A DNA stretch of 64,000 bases, from NCBI RefSeq assembly GCF_905171765.1, contig NC_053392.1, forward strand, positions 451,954,722-452,018,721, read 5' to 3'. The position numbers and the translations under genes are program-made. Under the pieces are notes generated by a model, which saw only the letters and a list, made by a program, of their open reading frames with translations, did not search any database and was not told the DNA's origin. Below, in pieces: positions 22,295 through 32,377 of the stretch (positions within the stretch are counted from its first letter, which is position 1; each line of letters begins with the position of its first letter). The DNA comes from Bufo bufo (lineage: Eukaryota; Chordata; Amphibia; Anura; Bufonidae).

Positions 22295-23094
22295 GCACAT
22301 GGAGGAACAGAATCTCATTCACACTGATGACCCAAAGGACATGTGACTTTCAGTGTGGCATACATGCCAAATCCACATGGAAAATCAGCAGTGTAAACAT
22401 GCTGTGAAGCAGTTTTTGTGTGGATGTCTGTCCAGAAATTCCCCAAAATACATAAAAAGATCAAGTTCACATCATTCAGTTCTACTGCATTTACACAAAA
22501 GGATATACGGTGAAGCCTGAAGATACATAATAATTTGTTCCAGAAGGACAGTTGTAAGCTGAAAACAATGAAACCACAAGGTGTCTGGACACTAATTGGT
22601 GCCAAATTATCCAAAATAGGATTTAAAAATGTGAAGATTATAAAAAAAGAAAGAATCATAAGAGGGATTAAGCAAGTCCTTATACAAAAAGGTCAAGACA
22701 AGAATTTGAAAATCATTTTTTGAGATGTTTCAACCTTATTTCACCCTCACCTGATGTCCAAAGCAGCAGCTCATCCTGGCAGAGCACATAGTATTGCACT
22801 GTACAGTAGATGCACTATTATATCGATCAGTGCATTCACTGTAGTAATACAGGTGTTTAACCAGTGAGATGCCCATGTTGACTGCCTGCATCTACCAGTC
22901 AATTGGTCAAATACACCATGGAAGCAAGTGTATCTGACATTCTTACTATGTAAATTGAAAGGGCATACACATACAGTTTACAATGCTGAAAAGCAGTTCA
23001 GCCTGTTATCCTGCAAGTTGATCCAAGGGGGGGGGGGACTAACAAAAAAAAAAAAAAGAGAACATGGTGAAAGCCAATTTTCCTCATTTTAGGG
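22295..23094 (-). other. AFDN intron, no gene recognised
   Basis: Mostly unassigned A/T-rich intron. The first 100 bases are repeat-like (ATGGAGGAACAGAATCTC). Short homopolymer runs (G10, A14) lie at 23029-23055. Confidence 0.4.
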
Positions 23095-23375
23095 GAATAA
23101 AATTCCTTCCCGACTCCAATCAGGCAATCAGAAGAACTCACTGGATCAACGACCCCTCTCTAGTAGCTATAGCCTGTAATATTATTACACTCCAGTAATA
23201 CATCCAGGCCCCTCTTTAACTCTTTTAGTGAATTCACCATCACCACCTCCTCAGGCAGAGAGTTCCATAGTCTCACTGCTCTTACCGTAAAGAATCCTCT
23301 TTTTTCTAAAGTGAATAACCCTAATTTTGATAATCTTTCAGGGTACTGTAGTCCACCCATTCCAGTTATTCAAGT
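23095..23375 (-). pseudogene. CR1-like LINE reverse transcriptase C-terminus, part 2
   Basis: Minus-strand translation gives YPERLSKLGLFTLEKRGFF, AVRLWNSLPEEVV and SLKELKRGLD, the conserved block that closes the ORF2 protein of CR1-like non-LTR retrotransposons. The preceding block of the same protein lies at 29215-29480; 5.8 kb of later insertions separates them. Confidence 0.75.
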
Positions 23376-23530
23376 ATTTTTCGCCCCAATAATATACACT
23401 CTTTTTCCCCCTGTGCTGTGGCAGCCCACAGTATGAGAGAGCTTTGTGACCTCATGCTGTAAGCGTCGGGTCACATTACAGCAGACAGAAGGAAGAGCGC
23501 TGGAGGAGAGGAGCAGGAGAGAAAAAGAAA

Positions 23531-23669
23531 TAATTACTCTTACCGGTAATTGATTTTTCCGATAGCCTCCACAATGGCACTTATTGGAGGGATGTCCCCG
23601 CCCCGGACAGGAAACAACGACGTAGAAGCAGATGATTTAAAGAACCCCCTCCCCCTTACCTAGTCAGTC
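23531..23669. repeat. DIRS-1 terminal inverted repeat (3' end)
   Basis: It begins TAATTACTCTTACCGGTAAT and ends CCCTTACCTAGTCAGTC. It is the reverse complement, with scattered differences, of 28468-28583 (GACTGACTAGGTAAGGGGG...CTGTCCGGGGCGGGGACATCC). Confidence 0.88.
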
Positions 23670-23809
23670 AATAAGAGAGGACACGGAAGTGATGCCAAAA
23701 AAATCATATGTATTAATAACCAAGGACAATTACATCATTAGAAAGAAAACAATAAGTCTTTAGCAGAACTTAGATCCATGTAACAACATATCAGGGAGGG
23801 AATCCCAGT

Positions 23810-23885
23810 GCCGTTGTGGAGGCTATCGGAAAAATCAATTACCGGTAAGAGTAATTATTTTCCCCAACGGCACTTATTGGAGGAT
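23810..23885. repeat. DIRS-1 internal complementary region
   Basis: GGAGGCTATCGGAAAAATCA...CCGGTAAGAGTAATTA is the exact complement of the element's left edge. It is followed directly by TTTTCCCCAACGGCACTTAT, the complement of its right edge. In DIRS elements this region is thought to template circularisation of the cDNA. Confidence 0.85.
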
Positions 23886-23959
23886 TAACAGAGTAATATG
23901 ATTAGGGAGGGACAGCAGCAGAAAGTACCCTGCGCCCAAATGATAAGTCCTGGTTCTTA

Positions 23960-24925
23960 AGGATATCCAGTCATAGTGATTGAAAAAAAGTCATAGGATT
24001 GGCCCAAGTTGCGGCTCTACATATCTGTTCTAATGATACTGATGCCGCCTCAGCCCATGAGGATGACACTGCTCTGGTGGAGTGAACCCTTAGCCTAACC
24101 GGGGGCTGGAGGTCTTTCTGCAGGTAAGCTAGCTTGATCATATTTTTTATCCATCTGGATATTGTAGGTTTGCTAGCCCCGCTACCTTTGTTGGGCCCTT
24201 GGTACTGTAAGAACAGTTGGTCCCAGTGCCTGAAGGATGAAGTTCTGTTGAGATAGCAGATTACAACCCTTCTTACATCCAAGTTGTGGTATTTCTTCTC
24301 TTTTTCCGAGGTTGGTGAAGGACAGAACGAGGGCAGCGAAATTTCTTGTTCACAGTGAAATCTAGACACTACCTTAGGTAGGAAGGCTGGGCAATGTTTC
24401 AGAATTATGCGGTCATCGAGGATTGTTAAATAAGGAGGCTTATATGAAAAGGCTTGGATCTCCCCGACTCTTCTAGCAGTTGTAATGGCCGTAAGGAACA
24501 CTGTCTTCAACGTAAGAAGTCTCAGGGATATTTCTTCTATTGGTTCAAACAAAGGAGACATTAGGACAGACAGCACTAAGTTAAGGTCCCAGGGAGCAAT
24601 GGTAGGACGGGCTACAGGAGTCTCTCATAGCGCCTTTAAGAAAACGCTTTATTAAAGAGGATTCTGACAACTTGACGTCAAAAAACGCACTTAGGGCTGA
24701 TACCTGCACTCTAAGGGTTGCTGGTCTGAGGCCTTTCTCAAGTCCAGCTTGAAGGAACTGCAGAATTTGAGGAATGTCTGGCAAAATGACGTCACCCGAG
24801 AATTTTTGAAAGGCTTTCCAGGTCCGCAGATAAATTCTGGATGTTATGGGTTTTTCGGCTGAGCATGAAAGTGGAGATAACTGGATCCGAGAGTCCCTTC
24901 TTTTTTAAGGTGCTGCGCTCAGTTT
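23960..24925 (-). pseudogene. DIRS-1 tyrosine recombinase (YR)
   Basis: Reading on the minus strand: N-terminal KKKGLSDPVISTF (about 24900), core-binding segment with GLRPATLRVQVSALSAFFD (24581-24784), then the catalytic domain (23971-24576) with ARRVGEIQAF (first Arg), HSTRAVSSSWAEAA (His-x-x-Arg) and ATWANPMTFF. The catalytic Tyr should follow directly, but the frame reads QSL-stop. A TATGAC set of bases lies one base out of frame at 23970-23978. Small compensating indels have therefore removed the nucleophile. There is also a frameshift near 24580. The YR replaces an integrase in this class. Confidence 0.87.
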
Positions 24926-25390
24926 CCAGGCAGTCAGGTTCAAGTGTTTGACGCTTGGGTGATTTACTGGGCCTTGATGAAGGAGATCCGGTACGGATGG
25001 GAGGATCCAGGATTCCCCTGCTGAAAGATGAAGTAGCAAGGGGAACCAGGATCTTCTCGGCCAGTGAGGGGCTATAAAGATTACCTTGGCCTTTTCTTCC
25101 TGTACCTTTATCAGAGTCTTTGATATTAGGCTGAAGGGAGGAAAGGCATAAAGAAGGCAGTTTGGCCATGGTCGGGATAGGGCATCTATCCATAGAGGCT
25201 GGTCCCTTTGGGAGAGGGAACAGAACTGTTTGGTCTGTTTGTTGGACTTTGTCGCAAACAGATCTATTTTTGCAGTCCCCCACTTGAGACACAATTCATG
25301 AAATATTTGCGGATTTAGGGACCACTCTCCTTCTTTCAGAGTCTGACGGCTGAGGAAGTCGGCCAAAGTATTTTCTTCTCCTCTGACATG
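24905..25390 (-). pseudogene. DIRS-1 Dam-like domain
   Basis: The 153-residue frame contains AKIDLFATKSNKQTKQFCSL, WIDALSRPWPNCLLYAFPP and VIFIAPHWPRRSWFPLL. This is the block downstream of RNase H in vertebrate DIRS pol proteins, often annotated as a Dam-type N6-adenine methyltransferase domain. It contains IAPHWP where such domains carry a D/N-PP-W-like motif, so enzymatic activity is doubtful. Confidence 0.65.
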
Positions 25391-26827
25391 TCAGGCTGTA
25401 AGGGAAATTAGGTTGCTCTCTGCCCAGGAGAAGATCTTGTCGCTTACAGCTGCTAGGGAGCGACTCCTGGTGCCTCCCTGTTTGTTTAAATAGGCGACCG
25501 TAGTAGTATTGTCTGAGAAGACTTTTATACTTTTTGGTGATGTAGGCGTAAAGAGGGCGACCATGACCTTGTAAACCGCTGAGAGTTCCCTTAAGTTGGA
25601 GGAGGCTTGTAGTAGATCTGCTCCCCACGTTCCTTGGACCACTCTTCCGCCTGAGTGACCCCCCCCAGCCGATGCTGCTGGCGTCTGTGGTTATGATCAT
25701 TTGATCTCCTTGTCTCCAGGAAACACCCGTCTGAAGGTGTTTTCGGATTCTGCACCACATAAGAGATATTTTTACCGACTTCGGAATCATCACGCGCTTT
25801 TCCAGGGCAGAGGAGGTGCCATCCCAGGAAGATAGGAGGAACGCCTGAAGTGGTCTTGTGTGGTGTTCGGCCCACCTTACTGACTGGATTGTTGACGTAA
25901 GGATACCTAGAATGGTCATGAGGTTCCTTACCGTTGTGGATCTTTGACTGCAGAATAGCGAGACTTTTTCCTGGAGCTCGATCTATTTGTTCTGTGGAAG
26001 AAAAGACATTAATCGATGGGAATCTAATGTTACCCCTAAAAAGGTCTTCCTTTGCGCCAGATTTAAGTCTGACTTTTTGAAATTTATTATCCACCCTAGG
26101 GTGGTAATAAATTCCTGAACGTCTGCTAGGTGGGACAGAAGGGTCTCTGCACAGGGAGCAACTACCAGGAAGTCGTCCAGGTAAGGTATAATTTGAATGC
26201 CTCTTAGGTGAAGGGCTTTGACGAACTCTGCCATGATCTTTGAAAACACCCTTGGGGCTGAGGAGAGCCCGAAGGGGAGGGCTATGAACTGAAAGTGACA
26301 GAGCCAGTTTTTTTTATATAGATAGCAATTCTTAAATACTTTTGATGGGCCATAACAATCGGGACGTGGTAATAAGCGTCCTGAAGGTCCATGGTCGCCA
26401 TGAAGCAGTCTTGAGGGAGGACATTTATGGTGGATCTCACTGACTCCATCTTAAAGCGCTTGTAAACGATAAACTTGTTTAAGCCTTTTAGGTTTATAAT
26501 TAGTCTATAGGTCTTGTTGGGTTTTTGGATTAAGAAGACAGGGGAGTAAAACCCTTTGCCCTGTTCTTCCGCAGGAACCTGACGAATTACTCCTTTCTGA
26601 ATCAGTGACGTAATTTCTGACTCTAGGCAAGATTGTTTTTCTCGATGAGGCAGAATTTTGTTGATCATGAAATGATCTGTTGGTATTGACAGAAACTCTA
26701 ACCTTAGGCCATGACTTAGGGTGTCTACCACCCAGGGAGATGCTCCTATATTTTCCCAGACGGCAGCAAAGTGGATTAGTCTGCCCCCCACTTGACGTCT
26801 AGCGTCATTGTTTTGAGGATGAAGCAT
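25391..26827 (-). pseudogene. DIRS-1 reverse transcriptase and RNase H
   Basis: RT palm part 1 (26282-26827) has GFYSPVFLIQKPNKTYRLI and MATMDLQDAYYHVPI. A frameshift near 26300, beside a T8 run, breaks the FQFIALPFG motif. Part 2 (25983-26249) carries the catalytic YLDD at 26172-26183. RNase H follows with DASSIGWGG (about 25650-25700) and FSDNTTTVAYLNKQGGTRS (25391-25642). At least four frame changes make it inactive. Confidence 0.88.
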
Positions 26828-26896
26828 TTCCGGGGTTAAAGGGAAACCCTCTACCCCTACCTCTGGAGGGCTGCCATTTCTTTGAACTCTTTTTCC

Positions 26897-28251
26897 TTAG
26901 GATCCCCTTTGGGCTTTCTTTGATTTCGAAAGGAACGCCTCTGATGAAAAATAGCGGTTCTCCATAGGGAAGCCCTTCTTTTTGTCCGCAGCTTTATCCA
27001 GAATATCGTCTAAGATGGAACCAAATAATCTATCGCCTTCACACGGTATGGAGCATAGGCGATTCTTTGAGCTCGCGTCCCCTGACCAGGTGCGGAGCCA
27101 GACAGCTCTTGTGGCATTTGATAAGGCTGCTGACCTGGCAGAGAGTTTCACTAAGTCCGCAGATGCAACAGCAAGAAAATTAGACGCCTTCTTGAGAGCT
27201 GGTAGGGAAGCCAGGATTTCTTCTCGCGGGGTACCCGCCGCCAGGTGACCTTCTAGCTGGTTCAGCCAAACAGAGTGTTCTTGCAGTACAGGTAGAAGCT
27301 ATACTTGGACGCAGCATAGCTGTGTTAGTCTCCAATGATTTTTTCAAAAGGCTTTCACACTTAGTCCATGGGGTCCCTGAGGAGGCCAGTATCCTCAAAA
27401 GGCAGCAAGGTTCTTTTAGAGATCCGGGCTACTGGTGAATCTACCTTTGGGGTTTTTTCCCACAGGTTTGAATCGGCGTCATCAAAGGGGTATTTGCGTT
27501 TAAAGGGGCCTGATATAGCAACCCTATTTTCTGGATCTTTCCACTCCCTAGCAATAAGGGATTTGACATTATTGTGAATGGGAAAGGTTCTTTTCTCCTT
27601 TCCCCTAACCCCTGGTACATCTGGTCTTGTACAGAGTGAGCCTCCTTCACCTCCTCCTAGGGATCTTTGAGAGGTGGATGGTCTTGGGGATGACGGCATT
27701 CTTAGGTCTACTGCATTTACTTCTTTAATTATTGACCTCATAGAATCGAGAAGGGAAGGAGATTCCTCTGAGACAATTTTTCTGTGCACTTGGGGCACAG
27801 AGGTTTTTTCAACTTGGAGGAGAGTGCTTTGCGACAAATGCCACATTTTTTCCCATGCCAGATCTCCACCAGGCGGTTTCGGGGTCGCGGTCTCTCTGGC
27901 CTAAGATCAACATAGAAACAAAATGGGGAACACATTTAGAGACCAGCAGAAGAACCATCTAAGGAGGCCAGACCCTTCACCGGTGGTGGAAAGCAGCAGG
28001 CACCAAGTGTGCAATATAAGGATTAAATTACAGAATATCACAGTTTTTAAGCATATCACTCCTCTGGGAGAAGGCTTACCGGGCTGAGGGCAGAGGTTGA
28101 GGGATCCACAGGCTTCCTTGCAGTGTCCATATCTCCAGGGCCTAACATGGTTCAGCGTAGCATGAGGACGCTGGTTGAGAGGAACTTTTAAATTCCGCGC
28201 CGCTGGAGCTCCGCCTACTCGCGAGATTCTCTTGCCCAAGGAGAATCTCAC
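26897..28251 (-). pseudogene. DIRS-1 gag-like protein
   Basis: Segments in order are: a zinc-binding patch CGICRKAL...CPKCTEKL (27738-27935), an acidic/serine-rich region with SPSLLDSMRSIIKEVNAVD (27361-27846), then AVWLRTWSGDASSKNRLCSI and FGSILDDILDKAADKKKGFP (26897-27151). The last block is typical of the gag ORF of vertebrate DIRS elements. Frames shift between segments. A start cannot be fixed. Confidence 0.75.
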
Positions 28252-28467
28252 CCGCTGACGTCAGATCCCGCGTTAGTTCTCGGGAACTACCGCGCATCCC
28301 CAGGAACAGGAAGGGAGGCCATGCGTCCCCGAGGACCCGTTCCCTGCTCCAGCCCTCCCACATGAAAGTGGGGAAGGACCCCAGGACCGAGGTGAGGCTG
28401 GGCGGAAAAGACAGTTTCTCCTGCTACAGGAGCGGCTTCCACGTACTTCTGCCGGACAGAAAACAAC

Positions 28468-28583
28468 GACTGACTAGGTAAGGGGGAGGAGGTTCTTAAA
28501 TCTTCTGCTTCTACGTCGTTGTTTACTGTCCGGGGCGGGGACATCCCTTTAATAAGTGCCGTTGTGGGGGCGTTAGGGAAAAG
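28468..28583. repeat. DIRS-1 terminal inverted repeat (5' end)
   Basis: This is the counterpart of 23531-23669. The outer end is GTGCCGTTGTGGGGGCGTTAG, which the internal complementary region also mirrors. Confidence 0.85.
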
Positions 28584-28864
28584 AAAAGTGTTTTTTTATT
28601 TTAATTGCTGGGATCTGATCTGAGATAGCCCTGAGGCACGGAGCTAATCTGCTGGGGCTGATCTGAGGAAGGGAGCTCATCTGCTGGGGCTGGTCTAAGG
28701 CTGGGGCCAACCTGAGATCACATTGGGGTCTGAGCTGAGGTCTGATTAACAATGGGGGTCCGATAGGTGGTCTGAACTGACGTCTAATGAAAAAAAAAAA
28801 TATTCTTATTGTACTTGTTGTGCATCCTATTGGCCGTATCGGTCTTAGACAAAAAATATGGTAC

Positions 28865-29214
28865 TTAAAGGGAACCTGTCACCAGGATTTTGTGTATAGA
28901 GCTGAGGACATGGGTTGCTATATCGCCACTAGCACATCTGCAATATCCAGTACCCATAGCTCTGTGTGCTTTTATTGTGTAAAATAAACAATTTGATACA
29001 TATGCAAATTAACCTGAGACGAGTCCTGTCTCTGAGAAGAGTCAGGGACAGTACTCATCTCAGGTTAATTTGCATATGTATAAAATCGGTTTTTTTTTAT
29101 ACAATAAAAGCACACAGAGCTATGGGGACTGGGTATTGCGGATATGCTAGCAGCCATCTAGCAACCCATGTCCTCAGCTCTATACACAAAATCCCGGTGA
29201 CAGGTTCCCTTTAA
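28865..29214. mobile_element. TTAA-flanked palindromic MITE (342 bp)
   Basis: TTAA at 28865-28868 and 29211-29214; ends AAGGGAACCTGTCACCAGGA and its complement. The halves mirror through GAGCTGAGGACATGGGTTGC and TTAACCTGAGACGAGTCCTG. No coding capacity. Confidence 0.9.
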
Positions 29215-29480
29215 GTTACCCTCCTCTGAACCCTCTCCAGCTCTGCCATGCCTGCCTTGTTCACAGCAGCCCAGAAGTGTACCAAGTACTCCATGTGCGG
29301 TCTGACTAGAGATTTTTTAAGTGGCAGGACTATGTTCTCATCACAGGCATCTATGCCTCTTTGAAGCACCCAGTATCTTATTGGCCTTGACAGCTGCTGC
29401 CTGCCACTGGTTGCTACAGTTAAGGACGTTGAGTCACTTCAGAAATTATTATGTAGAGAAAGTTAAGGCACTTGCTAATG
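29215..29480 (-). pseudogene. CR1-like LINE reverse transcriptase C-terminus, part 1
   Basis: Minus-strand translation with several frame changes gives AANKILG, a degraded equivalent of the SLVRPHLEYCVQFW block (here SSQTAHGVLGTLLG in a shifted frame) and AELERVQRR-like residues. This is the RT thumb region of CR1-like LINEs and precedes the block at 23095-23375. Confidence 0.7.
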
Positions 29481-29880
29481 TATTGTTTTTATCCATACTG
29501 CTTCCTGGCTTCATTCATTTATCCATCACATTATTTACTGCTCCTTTCCATGGTTACAACCATCCCTGTTGCTTCCTTTGCTTTCTTGATTTATTTCACA
29601 TTATACATTGCCCGTTTCCATGGTTATGACCACCCAGCAATCTATCAGCATGGTCGTACTTGCACACTATAGAAAAAAGTACCAGGCTATGTGAGTTCCC
29701 ACAGCCCTGGCCTCCAGAGAGGCCAGTACCTTTTCCTATAGTGTGCAAGTACGACCATGCTGATAAGATTGCTGGGTGGTCATAACCTTGGAAACGGGCA
29801 AGGTATAATGTGAAATAAATCAAGACAGCAAAGGAAGCAACAGGGATAATAATACATTAGTAAGTGGCTTGTAATAAAGG
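29462..29880. mobile_element. Palindromic MITE (about 0.4 kb)
   Basis: CTTGATTTATTTCACATTATAC and ATTGCCCGTTTCCATGGTTATG on the left are mirrored by CATAACCTTGGAAACGGGC and GTATAATGTGAAATAAATC on the right, centred near 29690. A partial direct repeat of the left arm (CATTATTTACTGCTCCTTTCC) precedes it. Confidence 0.78.
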
Positions 29881-30354
29881 GGTTCTCCGGGCTTAACCTT
29901 TTTTTGGCTATTACAAGCTAACCTGTGGAAGAAAGATTATTGCTCACATACTTACCCTTCCAGAGTGCAGCCGTTCTTGAAATCTGCCTCCCGTTCACAT
30001 GGTCCCTCCAGATGGCTTTTCTGTGCTTCTGGCCGTAGTCAGTCTTCTTATCTTCATGTCTTCTCTTCCTTTCTCCAGCAGGAGACGGCACCGTAAGCGC
30101 TGTGCAGGAGTGATAGCATACCGATCAGCCACAGAGGCTGATCGCTATGCTGTGCATGTCACAGGGGGTACTGGATGGCCCGGGGGGGGGGAGACGACGA
30201 CTGGATTTAAAACTGGGGGCAACGTCAACGTCCACGTTATGGGGGCGCAGTCGACGACCCTGTTAAGGGCAATGAGTATAAGTGATAGGGCTCGAGCACA
30301 GAACCGTATCAGTTTTGTGGTCTGCAAGTCGCGGATCCACTAAATAAGGATACT
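29881..30354. other. Unassigned intron sequence
   Basis: It starts with GGGGTTCTCCGGGC, which often opens amphibian MITEs. It includes an inverted pair GATAGCATACCGATCAGCC / GGCTGATCGCTATGC near 30110-30150. No gene. Confidence 0.4.
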
Positions 30355-30620
30355 ATGCATGTGCGATTCACATTTTTTGCAGTCCTATGGAGTTCTATGG
30401 GTTTTAGATTTCCATTATGAGGACATGTTCTCTCTTTTGCAGAACTGACATACGGATGTGGAAAGCACTTGAACGTCAGTGTGTTTTTTACATCCGAATG
30501 TCACTTCCAGTAAAGACAGAACATGTCCTATTCTGGTCTTCAAAATCTCAAATCCATAGAACTCAATGGGACTGCAAAAAATATGGATCGCAAAATGGAT
30601 ATGGTTGTATGCATAAGGGT
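30355..30620. mobile_element. Palindromic MITE (about 265 bp)
   Basis: TTTTTGCAGTCCTATGGAGTTC on the left and GAACTCAATGGGACTGCAAAA on the right are inverted. The inner arms GAGGACATGTTCTCTC / AGAACATGTCCTATTC also pair. Confidence 0.7.
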
Positions 30621-30960
30621 TTAGATACACAGCTCAGCAGGCAGATCATACAAGATAGTATTAGATATACACTTCAGCAGGCAGTATCACACACAACAAG
30701 ATGTGTATCAGGCACACACATGTAAGGGTTAGATACGCTTACTGATTCCAGCTGTTTATTACAATCTGGAGATAGTGAGGGAAGAGCCTGTGGACGATCA
30801 GTGATGGGATTAGATACACCGCTCATCAGGCTGTATCACACAGGATAGGATTAGATACACATGCTAGGGCACAGCCTGTGGACGGTCAGTAATGGGATTT
30901 AGACACTGGGTGAGAAGTAGATTCATGTCTGGGTGTAAAAAGTTGGACACAGGAGTTGTA
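30621..30960. repeat. Degenerate minisatellite
   Basis: Units around GGATTAGATACACAGCTCAGCAGGCAG, TATCACACAGGATA recur five or more times with substitutions and indels. Confidence 0.65.
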
Positions 30961-31310
30961 GTGAGTGTGGCTGCTGCAGGCAGAGCAGAGTGGGGGGCGT
31001 GGCCAGCCTGTGACTCATCACTGTGCAGTGCAGCCAGGCTTGTGTATCAATAAAGTTATGTATTCAACAAAACAAGAAGGGGATAAAGTAAACAGATCTG
31101 CCAGAATAATGTGATTTCTTCTAGGGTGGATGGAAAGCTCAGACATGAAAAACAGGTATTGGGGACATATGTATGCAGGGTGAGGAATGTTAGGAGCACA
31201 ATAAAAAAATAAAAATAGATTTTGGGACCGGACAACCTCTAACTTTCTTTACATGCTAAATGCCACTTGCTGAAGTGACAACCCCTTTGAACGGCGTACT
31301 GCCGTCTCCT
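30961..31310. other. Unassigned intron sequence
   Basis: No gene, palindrome or tandem repeat is recognised. Confidence 0.35.
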
Positions 31311-31527
31311 CATATCCTGAGGATAGTAACAGAATTTACCTATGATTTGTTACAGAAGGTCCAAGAACATAAAGGGACATTATTATCAGGGTAGCAATAA
31401 AACCGCATTGCGACAAATGACACTTGCTACACCTAAAAGGGGCACATTTCCGTGCCTACAATGTATCCACTGCTCAAGTGTCAAATAGGAATATTTTGTA
31501 CATCCACATTCTGGAGAGAAATTTCCC

Positions 31528-31819
31528 ATTAAAGGTTTTTTCACCTGTGACAGCGGCTTTATAGTCTATATTTTAAAATGTCCATGTGGATTGTTGTATG
31601 TTGGGGAGACATCGACCAGAATGAAAGACCGGTTTTCTAAACACAAATCGACAATAAGGAAGAAAAATTTACTGTTACCCATATCCTTTCATTTCGATAG
31701 CTGTCGCCACAACATTTCCCAATTAAGTTTCCAAATTATAGAGCAAGTACAATCTCCTCATAGGGAAGGAGATAGAGTTCAATTATTGAACATCTTTGTA
31801 TATCATTTATTGAGATAGC
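31528..31819 (+). pseudogene. Penelope GIY-YIG endonuclease domain fragment
   Basis: The frame reads IKGFFTCDSGFIVYILKCPC then GLLYVGETSTRMKDRFSKHK and ends about 60 residues later. YIL...LYVGET corresponds to the GIY-YIG pair, followed by the conserved Arg and the K/R-H residues of the Penelope endonuclease. Penelope-like elements use this nuclease for target-primed insertion. Without RT the fragment cannot act. Confidence 0.85.
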
Positions 31820-32023
31820 TTGTATTTATTGCCTTTAATATTTCTTATTTTTTGATATTCACATTTTTATTACCTTGATGTTCCTCCCTTCGTGTATTTG
31901 CGCCTATATTCTTGTGTAAGCTCTCCATTTGTTTGTATGTTCCCCTGGTTACGGAACGTCACTTCCGCTGACGTAGTAACAGGCGGTCTATTTAAATGTA
32001 CTATTTTTGTACTCCCATTCACT

Positions 32024-32063
32024 GGTTTGACAAAGACTCGTATGGAGTCGAAACACGTCACCT
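32024..32063 (+). ncRNA. Hammerhead-ribozyme-like motif in the Penelope tail
   Basis: The order is GGT (stem I strand), TTGACAA (a mutated CUGANGA box: first and sixth positions changed), A, stem GACTC/GAGTC with loop GTATG, GAAAC, AC, GTC, ACC (stem I partner). All stems pair. The substitutions in the CUGANGA box make this copy probably inactive. The layout agrees with 12685-12722. Confidence 0.45.
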
Positions 32064-32110
32064 GTACTTGTTCCTCCATGTGACAACAAAAGAAAAGTTA
32101 TCGCATTGAT

Positions 32111-32377
32111 ATCAGCGAGTGTCGGTCTTCTTTGCAAGGACTTTACATAAAAGGCAAACCCCATAGCAACTGATTAAATTAGTTTGACGTGACTGTTCCC
32201 TCATGAAGTCATGCTGACACAGTGTTATTGGCTTATGTTCATTGAAATATTCCTGTTTTTGACTCCTTTTTGAATACTGGCATCACATTTGCCAAGCATC
32301 AATCCTGTGGAACAATCCTTTTCATTATAAAGTTCTTAACCCATTTAACCCCTTATGGACCGGGCTCATTTTCACCT
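32111..32377. other. Unassigned old sequence before a MITE
   Basis: The last 40 bases (TTTAACCCCTTATGGACCGGG) are the start of a TTAA-type repeat like that at 57490, cut by the MITE that begins at 32378. The rest is unassigned. Confidence 0.4.

Larger units (their letters stand above)
23531..28583 (-). mobile_element. DIRS-1: complete-structure DIRS tyrosine-recombinase retrotransposon (5.05 kb)
   Basis: The element has inverted terminal repeats (23531-23669 and 28468-28583) and an internal complementary region (about 23810-23885) that joins the complements of both outer ends, which is the defining DIRS architecture. The minus strand encodes, in order, a gag-like protein, RT, RNase H, a Dam-like domain and a tyrosine recombinase, all with frameshifts. 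DIRS elements insert without target duplications, and none is seen here. It sits in the same orientation as AFDN. Confidence 0.88.
23376..28864. mobile_element. DNA repeat hosting DIRS-1
   Basis: The flanks left and right of DIRS-1 (23376-23530 and 28584-28864) have loosely inverted ends: AAGTATTTTTCGCCCCAATAA on the left, and on the right a complement reading CCATATTTTTTGTCTAAGACC. They resemble the ACCGTATTTTTCACCC family at 20675. The right flank has degenerate GGGGTCTGATCTGAGG units (28612-28760). This would be the first insertion into the CR1-like LINE. Confidence 0.4.
31311..32110 (+). mobile_element. Penelope-like retroelement, 3' remnant
   Basis: The GIY-YIG endonuclease coding end (31528-31819) is followed by about 290 bases of tail that contain a hammerhead-like fold (32024-32063). 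The RT domain upstream is missing or unrecognisable, so the copy is 5'-truncated, the usual state of Penelope insertions. Confidence 0.75.

Noticed and set aside
23960..24925. Phage-type integrase gene, possible bacterial contamination or prophage
   Set aside because: The tyrosine recombinase is linked to RT, RNase H, gag and DIRS inverted repeats, so it belongs to a DIRS retrotransposon.
29321..29629. 102-codon plus-strand frame
   Set aside because: It spans the CR1-like remnant (antisense) and a palindromic MITE, and the minus strand repeats part of it.
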